A stretch of 20,103 bases of DNA from a virus. The position numbers and the translations under genes were made by a program. Location of the stretch: the IMG/VR virus record IMGVR_UViG_3300037010_001514, positions 1 to 20,103 of that record; one strand, 5' to 3'. Of the stretch, positions 5,933 through 12,488 are shown one piece after another. The first letter of the stretch is position 1; each line of letters starts with the position of its first letter. Below the pieces are notes generated by a model that was given only the letters and a program-made list of their open reading frames with translations, ran no database searches and was not told where the DNA came from.

Positions 5933-7735
5933 TCAGCTCACCAGGGCCAGACGCGGCCTGCTGAGCGATTCCTCGACCGAGCCGAGCAGCGCATCCGCCA
6001 CCGTCTCCAGGTCGCATTCCTGGCACCCATCCGGGTGCATTGCCACCAACCGCGCGTAGTAGTCGCGGGACCAATCCAGGCCGCGCCCGGTGGCGATCTC
6101 CTTCACCCGCTGCACCATGTCCACCCGATCCAGCGGCTTCAGTTCCACCCGCAGGTTGTGGCCGGCCGCCAGCGGCGTGCCGCGCTTGGGCAGCCAGTCC
6201 GGCAGGTTCGCCTCCTCGGCTTCCTTGAATGGGTTGATGCGCTCGTCGCCAGACGAGTCCGGGAAAAACACCGTGTCCTTGCGGGTCATGGCCTTTTCCG
6301 CCGCCTCGACGCTGGTTTCGCCGGTGGCCACCTGGGCGATGCGCTTGCGGTTGGCATCCAGGCGCGTGTCCTTCAGGCCCTTGAACTCGCCGTAGGGAAC
6401 CGCGGTGCTGGCGTAGCCGAAGGCGTCCTTGGTCACCTCGCCCAGCTCCAGGTGCACCTCATGGCCCTCCAGGTCCTCCACCACCGCCATGGCCGTGTTC
6501 GCCATGAACGGGTGCCAGTGCACCAGCAGCTTCGCCTTGGGCTCGGCGCCGGGTACGTGGCGCACATCCCAGGTCTTTCCCTGGAAGCTCACCGTCAGGT
6601 CGCCGCTGATCGAGCGCGACTCCGGCTCGCGGGTGGCCAGGGTCAGCAACGCCGCCTCGCCGGCCGTGATGCGCAGCTGCTCGGCGGTGATCCGGCTCCA
6701 TGACGCGAACCGGGTTTCACCGTGGCGGCTGTGCTTCTTGGTCGCGTTGAAATGGATCTGATAGGTATCCGCCATGGTGTTCAGCGCCTCGATGCTGGTC
6801 ACCCGAGAACGCTGGAACTTAAGGCCGGACTCGAACGTGGTTTCCACCAGGTTCTGGCCTTGTTCGACTTGCCCCTTCGCCCGGGGCGAATGCGGCTTGT
6901 TCACCTGCAGATGGATATCCAGCCGCTTGCAGAAGCGCTTCACCAGGGCGGCAGCGGTGGCGCCGGGGTCGCTCATGATATCCAGCGGCGCACCGTGGAA
7001 CGGATCCGTGGCCGGACGCGGCCGCGCCATACACCAGGCCAGGAATCGCACCGTGTTCTCGCCGCTCTCGCTGTGCGGGTAGTAGTGCCAACGCACCACC
7101 CCGCTGGCGTGATCGGTCAACACGTAGCGAATCACCCGGAAGTCCTCGATCGCCTTCACGTTCTCCGGCTTGTTCTTGTAGATCTCCGCGTCGCGGACAT
7201 CGACGATGGCGCTGCCGCCGGTAGGCAGGTAAAACACCACGCACACCGAGGCGTCCACCTGCCACAGCGCGTTCGGGTGTTTCGTGCTCATCCGGATATG
7301 CGCCTTGGGCCGCCGCAGTTGCTCCAGGTGCAGGCCGTAGGCGCGCAGCGCATTGGCGATGGCCGAGTCGGACAACGGGATCACCTCGCCGGTGGCCAGG
7401 TCTATCCGTCGGGCGCGAATCGCCCCGTTGGCGCGCAGGATATCCACCGTCTGGGTCAGCGTGGCGCGCTGCTTGCCGGTACCGGACAGGGAGGCCATCA
7501 GATAGGCCGACAGCGTTTCCGCCTCATCCCGGCCCAGACACAGCGCGCCCGCATCGGAGCGGCGCTTGCGATTACGCACCACGTGCGGGTCCATCCAGCG
7601 GTAGAACGTGGTGGCCTTGATGCCACCCAACTCCGCGCAAGCCGCCGCGATGATCGGACCGACCTCGCCCTTGGGGAGGCCATGCAGGCGCTCGGCGTAG
7701 CGGGCCACGATGGCAATCTGCTGGGGCGTGGGCAT
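5933..7735 (-). CDS. Mu-type DDE transposase (rve integrase fold)
   Basis: 600 residues. An N-terminal DNA-binding HTH region (residues 1-50; KATTFYRWM) precedes the rve/DDE catalytic core at about 150-310 and a C-terminal Mu-transposase-like beta domain (about 370-460). Catalytic residues are visible: D161 (LWQVDASV), D256 (IMSDPGAT) and E291 (KGQVEQGQN), giving exact D-35-E spacing. It would bind the phage ends and carry out strand transfer for integration and replicative transposition. The start is uncertain: the ATG at 7735 follows the upstream stop by 7 bases but lacks a clear ribosome site, while an ATG at 7759 would overlap the upstream gene and has GGTGG upstream. The gene looks intact. 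It lies in one operon with its ATPase partner. Confidence 0.95.
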   Translation of the reverse strand: MPTPQQIAIVARYAERLHGLPKGEVGPIIAAACAELGGIKATTFYRWMDPHVVRNRKRRSDAGALCLGRDEAETLSAYLMASLSGTGKQRATLTQTVDILRANGAIRARRIDLATGEVIPLSDSAIANALRAYGLHLEQLRRPKAHIRMSTKHPNALWQVDASVCVVFYLPTGGSAIVDVRDAEIYKNKPENVKAIEDFRVIRYVLTDHASGVVRWHYYPHSESGENTVRFLAWCMARPRPATDPFHGAPLDIMSDPGATAAALVKRFCKRLDIHLQVNKPHSPRAKGQVEQGQNLVETTFESGLKFQRSRVTSIEALNTMADTYQIHFNATKKHSRHGETRFASWSRITAEQLRITAGEAALLTLATREPESRSISGDLTVSFQGKTWDVRHVPGAEPKAKLLVHWHPFMANTAMAVVEDLEGHEVHLELGEVTKDAFGYASTAVPYGEFKGLKDTRLDANRKRIAQVATGETSVEAAEKAMTRKDTVFFPDSSGDERINPFKEAEEANLPDWLPKRGTPLAAGHNLRVELKPLDRVDMVQRVKEIATGRGLDWSRDYYARLVAMHPDGCQECDLETVADALLGSVEESLSRPRLALVS

Positions 7736-7742
7736 GATGGAT

Positions 7743-8681
7743 TTACGCGTGGCCCGCATGGTCGCCACCGGCCTTCGCCGCCATCTCCGCATTTACGGCC
7801 GCCCAGATATCGTCGTCCGAATCCGTGTCCTGCTTGGGGGACTCATTGACGTCCAGGTCCAGGTCAGCGGCCACGTCGCGCACCGCCAGGATGATCCGCC
7901 CCATGGCCGCGCCGATCTGCTGCCGCGCCGACCGGGACAGGTCGTGAGTGGAGCCCTCGCCCATCACGTCCAGCACCGCCTTGCGTTGGCTGGCCAGGAT
8001 GCTGGCGACGATGGCACGCGTCTGCTGGTCCAGGGCACCCAGCGCTGCGTCCAGGTCGTAGACCGGCGCCGGCTTGGCCGAGAGTTCCGCGTCCAGGTCG
8101 TTGATCTTCTTATCCTTGGCCTCAAGCTGGCGATCCTTCACTTCCAGCTTGTCGGCCTGCTCGCGGAGACGGGCGCGCAGCTCACGCGTAGTCATGCAGT
8201 CGATTTCATCGAGCTTCATGCCCTTGACGCTGCCGCCCTCGGCCAGGGCTTCCAGGGCCGATTCGGGCTCCAGCATCAGTTCGTACAACTTGGTTTTACC
8301 CAAATGCGCGAGCGCCCGCGCTTTTGACGCCAGCGCCGGCGACATGAACTTGGCGCTGGCCTGCATCATGATTTGCGCCGATCGGATGCTGACCCCAAGC
8401 CGCTCCTCCACGATCTCGGTGAAGTCGCCGTGGGGCTCATGCTCCTTCATCAGAATCAGCCGCTTGCCGATCTCCAGCATGGCCTCGGCGGACTGCGCCA
8501 TCAGGAAGCGGGTCTCGTTGACCAGGCGGTCGCGGTCGTAGGGAAGGCCGTCGCCGTAGGTGGCGTCGATCTCCACCAGGTGGCCTGAAAGCAGGGTAGC
8601 CGCGGCGGCGTCCTGGGCCACCACATCGGTGTTCACTTCCGGCTGTTCAAGGGTGACGGGGGTTCTCGGGGTACGGCCCAT
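7743..8681 (-). CDS. DUF3102-like protein
   Basis: 312 residues. The region at about 65-112 (AMLEIGKRLILMKEHEPHGD, FTEIVEERLGVSIRSAQIMM) matches the DUF3102 pattern of E-IGKRL-x-x-K-x-x-x-HGxF/W followed by an HTH-like helix. Residues about 165-200 form a charged coiled coil (LREQADKLEVKDRQLEAKDK), and the C-terminus is acidic. Such proteins are frequent next to Mu-type transposases and are probably DNA-binding. The ATG at 8681 lies 10 bases after the stop of the IclR-type gene. The stop is just before the transposase start, suggesting coupled expression. Role in transposition or regulation is inferred from position. Confidence 0.82.
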   Translation of the reverse strand: MGRTPRTPVTLEQPEVNTDVVAQDAAAATLLSGHLVEIDATYGDGLPYDRDRLVNETRFLMAQSAEAMLEIGKRLILMKEHEPHGDFTEIVEERLGVSIRSAQIMMQASAKFMSPALASKARALAHLGKTKLYELMLEPESALEALAEGGSVKGMKLDEIDCMTTRELRARLREQADKLEVKDRQLEAKDKKINDLDAELSAKPAPVYDLDAALGALDQQTRAIVASILASQRKAVLDVMGEGSTHDLSRSARQQIGAAMGRIILAVRDVAADLDLDVNESPKQDTDSDDDIWAAVNAEMAAKAGGDHAGHA

Positions 8682-8691
8682 GATTCAATCC

Positions 8692-9003
8692 TCAGTTGGG
8701 TTTGCGGGTGTAGCGCTGGTCGATCTCATCCACCTTGCGGCGGGCACGGTTCAGGTTCTCGGTGAAAGCCAGGGCGATCTGCACCACCTTCGGGCCCAGG
8801 CGCCAGCGGCCCGTCTCCAGGATCGGTTCCGCCAGCCCCATCTTCTGCAACACCCGCAAGTCGCTGGTGATGCGGGAGCGGCTGGCCTTCACCGCGTCGG
8901 CGATCTCGGACGGCGCCAGGCCAGTGATTTCCTGCCCGGCCAGGGTCAGTAGCACCGCATAGCCGCGCTCCTGGCTGGCGTTGTCGTAGGTCCTCTCAGT
9001 CAT
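8692..9003 (-). CDS. IclR-type winged-helix regulator, short
   Basis: 103 residues from the ATG at 9003. The centre reads as an IclR-type winged helix: RGYAVLLTLAGQEITGLAPS, EIADAVKASRSRITSDLRVL, QKMGLAEPILETGRWRLGPK. The effector-binding domain of full-length IclR proteins is absent; only a basic helical tail follows (NLNRARRKVDEIDQRYTRKP). Such stand-alone IclR HTH proteins occur in early operons of Mu-like phages. It overlaps the upstream gene by 8 bases. It probably regulates early transcription; the operator is unknown. Confidence 0.85.
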   Translation of the reverse strand: MTERTYDNASQERGYAVLLTLAGQEITGLAPSEIADAVKASRSRITSDLRVLQKMGLAEPILETGRWRLGPKVVQIALAFTENLNRARRKVDEIDQRYTRKPN

Positions 9004-9472
9004 GGGCAAGCTCCAGTTCCGGCTGGCGGGCCATGGCCACGTTCTCGCGGTGCCAGGCCAGGGCTTCCATGCTGGTGCTGATCTCCGCGCCCACCTGGTC
9101 GGCATCCAACTTTCCGGCCGCGAAGCCGAGCAAGGCGCCAACCGCCGAGTTCAACGTGGCCTGGAGGGCGTGCACATCGTCGGAATCGATCAGGCGGCCA
9201 TGCGGCATATCGATCAGCAGCTGCCCGGCCGAATGCGCCAGGTAACGGGTGATGAAATTGGCATGGCAAGCGTGCTGGAACGCCGCAATCTTCTTGGCCG
9301 GGATCGAGCCGTCGCGCAGCCAGCCGTAAACCGTCCAGTGCGACTCCTCACTGGCCAGTTCGGCCACGCGCTCGACGGACAGGTTATGTACCTCGCGGGC
9401 GTATTTGATGCAGCCTTCGATGGCTTCGCGCATCGAGCGCGGATTGAAGGCCTTCCAATTCCTTTTAGTCAT
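8996..9472 (-). CDS. CII/CP76-like HTH regulatory protein
   Basis: 158 residues from the ATG at 9472, which has AGGGG 7 bases upstream; in-frame upstream codons are not supported. The first 90 residues look like a phage HTH regulator: MREAIEGCIKYAREVHNLSV, ERVAELASEESHWTVYGWLR, DGSIPAKKIAAFQHACHANF, ITRYLAHSAGQL. This is the pattern of lambda-CII-like/CP76 proteins, in which a helix-turn-helix is followed by a YLA segment. The C-terminal half is helical with no motif recognised. It starts a subgroup of tightly linked leftward genes, after a roughly 160-base interruption that holds a rightward ORF. The CII/CP76 link is by eye and moderate. Confidence 0.75.
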   Translation of the reverse strand: MTKRNWKAFNPRSMREAIEGCIKYAREVHNLSVERVAELASEESHWTVYGWLRDGSIPAKKIAAFQHACHANFITRYLAHSAGQLLIDMPHGRLIDSDDVHALQATLNSAVGALLGFAAGKLDADQVGAEISTSMEALAWHRENVAMARQPELELAHD

Positions 9473-9582
9473 TGCGACCCCTAACGAAAGGTATATGCCA
9501 AACAAATGCCGGGTTTGCAGGGTGGAAATCCGGTTGTGCTGAGTAGAATTCAGGGCGGGACATGAACGGAGCGGAGGAAGCC

Positions 9583-9918
9583 ATGGGAACCAGCTCGGAA
9601 CGAATCGACGCCTTGCCTGAAAACGCCATCCTTACGGGTGGCAATCCTGGGGATTTCCCGCCCTGGACGGATGCTCAGCGGGATGCCCAGATCGAGGCGC
9701 TGCGCTACGCATTTCTGCGCCTGGCATCGGCGCTGCACCGGAACGGCACCCTGGACAGCGCCGTCCTGCAACCTGATCTTGATGAGGCTGAGGTATGGTT
9801 TGAGGGTGAAGCGGACACCCGGGCGGCAGTGCGCTATCTGGCTGAGACCCTGGCCTATATGCGGCTGAAACAAGGGCCCGCACCGAAGCGTCGCGCAAGA
9901 ACATCAAGCCGGGGATAA
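9583..9918 (+). CDS. Rightward hypothetical protein inside the leftward operon, 111 aa
   Basis: The ATG at 9583 has an ideal GGAGG 5 bases upstream; an ATG at 9562 is less well placed. The product is acidic and helical (DAQIEALRYAFLRLASALHR, VRYLAETLAYMRL) with a basic C-terminus (PKRRARTSSRG). Codons look like real coding sequence (many CTG, GCG, GAG). It faces away from the HTH gene at 9472, so the 110 bases between could hold divergent promoters, and it runs tail-first into the leftward gene ending at 9632, overlapping it by 287 bases. No domain is recognised. It could be a moron or antisense regulator gene. Confidence 0.6.
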   Translation: MGTSSERIDALPENAILTGGNPGDFPPWTDAQRDAQIEALRYAFLRLASALHRNGTLDSAVLQPDLDEAEVWFEGEADTRAAVRYLAETLAYMRLKQGPAPKRRARTSSRG

Positions 9919-10357
9919 GGCGGTGTTCCAGAAACGCCCGATCCGCGCAGGGCAGCGGCTGCAGGCTCACCAGGCCGGACTGCACCAGGGGCAGCAGCGC
10001 CTGGCGCGCGGCCTCGTCCAGGTCGTACAGATACTGGAAGGGGAAGGCGGGCTTGGCCGGCGGCTCTTTCGGCTGCGCATCCAGCGGAATCGCCCAGGTG
10101 GCGCGGTGCGGCCCATGGTGGAGAACGTGGGTATGGTCCTCGATGAGCAGCGCCGCCCCATTGGGCGCCAGGTTACAACGGACGGTTTCGCCCGGCATGA
10201 ACGTGTCGGGGACAAACCAGGTCTGCCCTTCCAGGCGGAACGTCAGATCACTGTGGATACGGCGGATGGCCGTGATGAACTTTTCGCTGGTGCGCAGGGA
10301 TGCCATGAGAAAGTCGGCGATGGGTCGTGCTTCTTCGGGGGTGAGGGATTCGTTCAT
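9632..10357 (-). CDS. Hypothetical early protein with doubtful C-terminal tail
   Basis: 241 residues from the ATG at 10357, with GGAG 8 bases upstream. The first ~150 residues look like a genuine protein: MNESLTPEEARPIADFLMAS, EGQTWFVPDTFMPGETVRCN, FPFQYLYDLDEAARQALLPL, EHRLIPGLMFLRD. From there on the frame is Pro/Gly/Ser/His-rich and lies opposite the rightward gene at 9583-9918, so it may be an open but non-original extension. The ancestral stop may have been lost when the rightward gene was acquired. No family is recognised. Confidence 0.6.
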   Translation of the reverse strand: MNESLTPEEARPIADFLMASLRTSEKFITAIRRIHSDLTFRLEGQTWFVPDTFMPGETVRCNLAPNGAALLIEDHTHVLHHGPHRATWAIPLDAQPKEPPAKPAFPFQYLYDLDEAARQALLPLVQSGLVSLQPLPCADRAFLEHRLIPGLMFLRDASVRALVSAAYRPGSQPDSALPPGCPLHPQTIPQPHQDQVAGRRCPGCRSGAAPMPGAEMRSAAPRSGHPAEHPSRAGNPQDCHP

Positions 10358-10360
10358 GGT

Positions 10361-10489
10361 TCAGGCTCCAATGGCGAAACAGCGGGCGGCGTCGAGGCCG
10401 TATTGCTCCCAGACTTCCAGCATGGCGAATTGGTACGCCACGCTCAGGTCGGGAAATTCGAGGCCGGTTTGTTGGCGAAGGGTTTGCAT
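10361..10489 (-). CDS. Small hypothetical protein, 42 aa
   Basis: Read from the ATG at 10489, directly after the stop of the Mor-like gene, to a stop one base upstream of the next gene's ATG region. The product (MQTLRQQTGLEFPDLSVAYQ then FAMLEVWEQYGLDAARCFAI) is helical and not low-complexity. The bases around its start repeat, over 19 bases, those at the rha/mor-like junction at 10992-11010, which suggests a copied gene junction. No function can be given. Confidence 0.5.
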   Translation of the reverse strand: MQTLRQQTGLEFPDLSVAYQFAMLEVWEQYGLDAARCFAIGA

Positions 10490-10496
10490 GGCGGGC

Positions 10497-10994
10497 TCAG
10501 GCGGCAGAATTGAAAGGGGGGTGTGATGGACACGGATCGAAGCGAACCGAGCCTTTCCAGTGAGGCGGTACAAGCAGCACTAGAGCTGCTGCTGAGCTAC
10601 CTGGTGCAGCAGGTACGCCAAGTGGATGGCATGCCGGCGCCGCCCCTGCTGGATCGGGATGACTTTCTTGAATACGTGGCGTTGGCGCGTGAGGCGAAGG
10701 CTGCGCGGTGGTCGCCTGAACAGGCGCAGGGGCTTGATTGGCTGGACGACCGTTTGCGCTGGTTTGGCGCTGGGCGTCCTGGATGATCTGGCGGATGCAC
10801 CATTCGGAGAGATTGAAATGACGGGCAAGCGCGTGATAGTTGATGCCGTCGAACGCCGCCACGATGGCCGCATTGCGTTTGGTGGTGGTCTCGGCGCAGG
10901 GGAAGTAGTGCATTTGCTTGCCGAATTCCTGGGCGATCTGCCGGGCAATGGACGTGCCAGCGAGTTCGGCGATGCGTGCGAGTAGGTCGGTCAT
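10497..10994 (-). CDS. Second Mor-like activator with long extra tail
   Basis: 165 residues from the ATG at 10994. Residues 1-75 match the Mor family: an N-terminal helix (LARIAELAGTSIARQIAQEF), the GKQMHYFPCAE strand, then RNAAIVAAFDGINYHALARH and the HTH end FNLSEWCIRQIIQDAQ. Mor proteins normally end about 15 residues after this point. Here another ~85 residues follow that are rich in Pro, Ala, Ser and His and lie opposite the rightward gene 10526-10786. Either the stop was lost or both strands are used. It lies near the promoter-proximal end of the early operon, whereas the other Mor gene is at the far end. It may regulate early genes or be a diverged paralogue. Confidence 0.72.
   Translation of the reverse strand: MTDLLARIAELAGTSIARQIAQEFGKQMHYFPCAETTTKRNAAIVAAFDGINYHALARHFNLSEWCIRQIIQDAQRQTSANGRPANQAPAPVQATTAQPSPHAPTPRIQESHPDPAGAAPACHPLGVPAAPGSSAAALVLLVPPHWKGSVRFDPCPSHPPFNSAA
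10526..10786 (+). CDS. Rightward hypothetical protein opposite the Mor-like tail, 86 aa
   Basis: The ATG at 10526 is preceded by AAGGGGGG at ideal distance, one of the strongest ribosome sites in the window. The product is acidic and helical: AVQAALELLLSYLVQQVRQV, DRDDFLEYVALAREAKAARW, EQAQGLDWLDDRLRWFG. Codon choice is that of a coding strand. It lies wholly within the antisense of the Mor-like gene's atypical tail. No domain is recognised. It may be a moron gene or a regulator acting against the leftward transcript; no clear promoter is visible. Confidence 0.55.
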   Translation: MDTDRSEPSLSSEAVQAALELLLSYLVQQVRQVDGMPAPPLLDRDDFLEYVALAREAKAARWSPEQAQGLDWLDDRLRWFGAGRPG

Positions 10995-11001
10995 GGCGGG
11001 C

Positions 11002-11541
11002 TCAGGCGGCGCGTTGCGGGAGCAGGCCCAGGCGGCGGGCGCTGCGGCGGTGGTAGGTGATGCTGTTGGGCGTGCGGTCGACCTCGAAGGCGATGGCGGA
11101 ACGGTTCAGGCCCGCTTCCGTGCGCTCCGCCACGGTGCAAGTCACCGGGCGCAGGGTGTGAAGCGCGGCGGCTTCCCGTTCGATGCGGGCGCGCAGTTCG
11201 ACTTCCAGGGCGTTGAACGCCTGGATGAAGGCGATCTTCCAGGCCAGGGCTTGGGTGCCGGTGAAGCCCATCGCCAGAAGGGCGAAACCGTCGTGGCTGA
11301 GGCGGTATTCGACGCGGGGTTTTTTCTGCGCGTCGAGGTATTCAGCCGGCCCAAAATTGGGCTGGCTAAAAGCCGGGTCGGGGATGTCGGAGAGCAGTTG
11401 CTCGATGGCCCGCAGGACGTGGGTATGCCGCTTTCCGAAGCGTTCGGCGACGGCGCGCGAGGTAGTAAACGGCTGGTCGTGGTCCAGGAACAGGGCTTCA
11501 CGGGCGGCCAGCGGCGTGGGGAGGTTCAGGGCGAGTTGCAT
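11002..11541 (-). CDS. rha: Rha-family phage regulatory protein
   Basis: 179 residues from the ATG at 11541, with GAGGAG 6-7 bases upstream. Residues about 25-115 match the Rha (pRha) family: TTSRAVAERFGKRHTHVLRA, then YLDAQKKPRVEYRLSHDGFA, LLAMGFTGTQALAWKIAFIQ, AFNALEVELR. A C-terminal segment (AERTEAGLNRSAIAFEVDRT, PNSITYHRRSARRLGLLPQ) looks like a second helix-turn-helix. Rha proteins are DNA-binding regulators of temperate phages, first described as interfering with growth of phages in hosts lacking IHF. Here it is the third gene of the leftward operon, so it is expressed early in lytic growth or on derepression. Confidence 0.88.
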   Translation of the reverse strand: MQLALNLPTPLAAREALFLDHDQPFTTSRAVAERFGKRHTHVLRAIEQLLSDIPDPAFSQPNFGPAEYLDAQKKPRVEYRLSHDGFALLAMGFTGTQALAWKIAFIQAFNALEVELRARIEREAAALHTLRPVTCTVAERTEAGLNRSAIAFEVDRTPNSITYHRRSARRLGLLPQRAA

Positions 11542-11550
11542 GGTGGCTCC

Positions 11551-11808
11551 TCAGTCGGTAATCACATCAAGTTCAAACGCCGACAGGTACTTGATGCCGC
11601 TTCGGTACTGAATCTTGAGCATGCAGTGGGCGAGATCGGGCATGTGCACGGCGATTACCGTACCTACCGCCGGCTTGCCACGAGAAAAGGCGTGGCATTC
11701 GGTGCCTTCGGCGGCGCGGACCTTTTTGCCCACCAGGTCGGCGCTTGCGCGGGCGTAGGCGAGCTGAGACATGGTGCGGGGGTCGGGACGGAAGTGTGTG
11801 GTGGCCAT
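11551..11808 (-). CDS. Hypothetical early protein, 85 aa
   Basis: ATG at 11808, with AAGGAA 5 bases upstream. The product has a basic N-terminus (MATTHFRPDPRTMSQLAYAR) and a beta-rich C-terminal half (GKPAVGTVIAVHMPDLAHCM, LKIQYRSGIKYLSAFELDVI) that resembles a small SH3-like barrel by eye, though I cannot name the family. It lies between the gp16-type DNA-binding gene and rha, so it is among the first proteins made from the leftward promoter. Confidence 0.68.
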   Translation of the reverse strand: MATTHFRPDPRTMSQLAYARASADLVGKKVRAAEGTECHAFSRGKPAVGTVIAVHMPDLAHCMLKIQYRSGIKYLSAFELDVITD

Positions 11809-11817
11809 GGCGGTTCC

Positions 11818-12051
11818 TTAGGCGGCGATCTGATAGTCAGGCGCCAGCTTCAGGCCCAGCTTCACGGCGATCTCGTGGGCCTTGCCGAAGTGGCCCTTGT
11901 ACTGGCCGTTGAGGACCATGTAGACGTAGCGGCGGGAATAGCCGTTGGCATCCGACCATTGGCCGACCGGCATGCCGGCAGAGAGGAAATTCCGCTTCAC
12001 CTGGTCGGGGGTGAGCGGCTTGGAATGCGGTAACTGATAAGGGACGTTCAT
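11818..12051 (-). CDS. BcepMu gp16-type DNA-binding protein (Cro/Ner-like position)
   Basis: 77 residues from the ATG at 12051, chosen for the GGAG 5 bases upstream. The sequence fits the BcepMu gp16 phage-associated family: TPDQVKRNFLSAGMPVGQWS, DANGYSRRYVYMVLNGQYKG, HFGKAHEIAVKLGLK, a helix-turn-helix with the characteristic VY-x-VLNG and H-x-IAVKLGLK. It is the first gene of the leftward operon and diverges from the XRE repressor, the place held by Ner/Cro in other phages. It therefore probably represses the repressor gene or tunes early transcription; this role is inferred from position. Confidence 0.87.
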   Translation of the reverse strand: MNVPYQLPHSKPLTPDQVKRNFLSAGMPVGQWSDANGYSRRYVYMVLNGQYKGHFGKAHEIAVKLGLKLAPDYQIAA

Positions 12052-12098
12052 GGCGGCTCCTGTGCGGCGGTAAACGCAGGTAATCATGCGGTAGACAA

Positions 12099-12127
12099 AT
12101 CATAGGTGCAGATTTCGGCACCGTCAA
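12099..12127 (-). promoter_or_regulatory. Leftward early promoter
   Basis: On the minus strand, TTGACG (12127-12122) and TATGAT (12104-12099) are separated by exactly 17 bases, near the sigma-70 consensus TTGACA-17-TATAAT. It points towards the gp16-type gene, whose ATG is 48 bases past the -10 box. This would drive the whole early operon. Strong visual match, not measured. Confidence 0.8.
12105..12122. promoter_or_regulatory. Probable repressor operator
   Basis: GGTGCAGATTTCGGCACC is an 18-bp dyad with only one mismatched pair (A/G), sitting exactly between the -10 and -35 boxes of the leftward promoter. A further half-site, GGTGCA, lies at 12135-12140, just before the repressor start codon. 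Binding here by the XRE repressor, the gp16-type protein or both would block early transcription. Which protein binds is inferred. Confidence 0.65.
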
Positions 12128-12149
12128 GAAAAAAGGTGCATTAATCGTC

Positions 12150-12488
12150 ATGATCGGTGAGCGGATCAAAGAAGAGCGTGAGCGACTGGGAATGACTCAG
12201 CCCGAATTCGCAGCGGCAGCGGGCGCCGCGAAGCGCACCCTCATTGAGTGGGAGAAGGGCAGCACATCGCCGACAGCGGTGCAGCTATCTGCACTGGTCG
12301 TTGCCGGTGCCGACGCGCTCTACATCCTCACCGGCCAGCGTGGCGCACCCGCCGTGCCTCTCGCCCCCGACGAGGCCGCCCTGCTCGACAACTACCGGAA
12401 TTCCCCGCCCGCCGGCCGTGACGCCCTCAAGGCGACAAGCGCTGCGCTGGCGCAATCGTGTTCAACCACCAAACGGAGGGCAGGATGA
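12150..12488 (+). CDS. XRE-family phage repressor
   Basis: 112 residues. Residues 1-60 form a classical lambda-type HTH: MIGERIKEERERLGMTQPEF, AAAAGAAKRTLIEWEKGSTS, PTAVQLSALVVAGADALYIL, ending TGQR. A short C-terminal helix region follows (EAALLDNYRNSPPAGRDALK); there is no LexA-type peptidase domain, so inactivation is not by self-cleavage. It diverges from the leftward early operon with operators between, which is the place of the lysogeny repressor in BcepMu-type phages. No clear Shine-Dalgarno precedes the ATG at 12150 (AAGG is 13 bases away), so its translation may be weak or partly leaderless. The stop overlaps the next gene (ATGA). Confidence 0.88.
   Translation: MIGERIKEERERLGMTQPEFAAAAGAAKRTLIEWEKGSTSPTAVQLSALVVAGADALYILTGQRGAPAVPLAPDEAALLDNYRNSPPAGRDALKATSAALAQSCSTTKRRAG

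Noticed and set aside
6722-7849. Plus-strand open frame of 375 codons
   Set aside because: Antisense to the transposase with intact DDE residues; shadow composition (His/Arg/Gly/Leu), no domain.
10918-12033. Plus-strand open frame of 371 codons
   Set aside because: Lies opposite rha and two other well-supported leftward genes with ribosome sites; Gly/Val/Arg-rich shadow.
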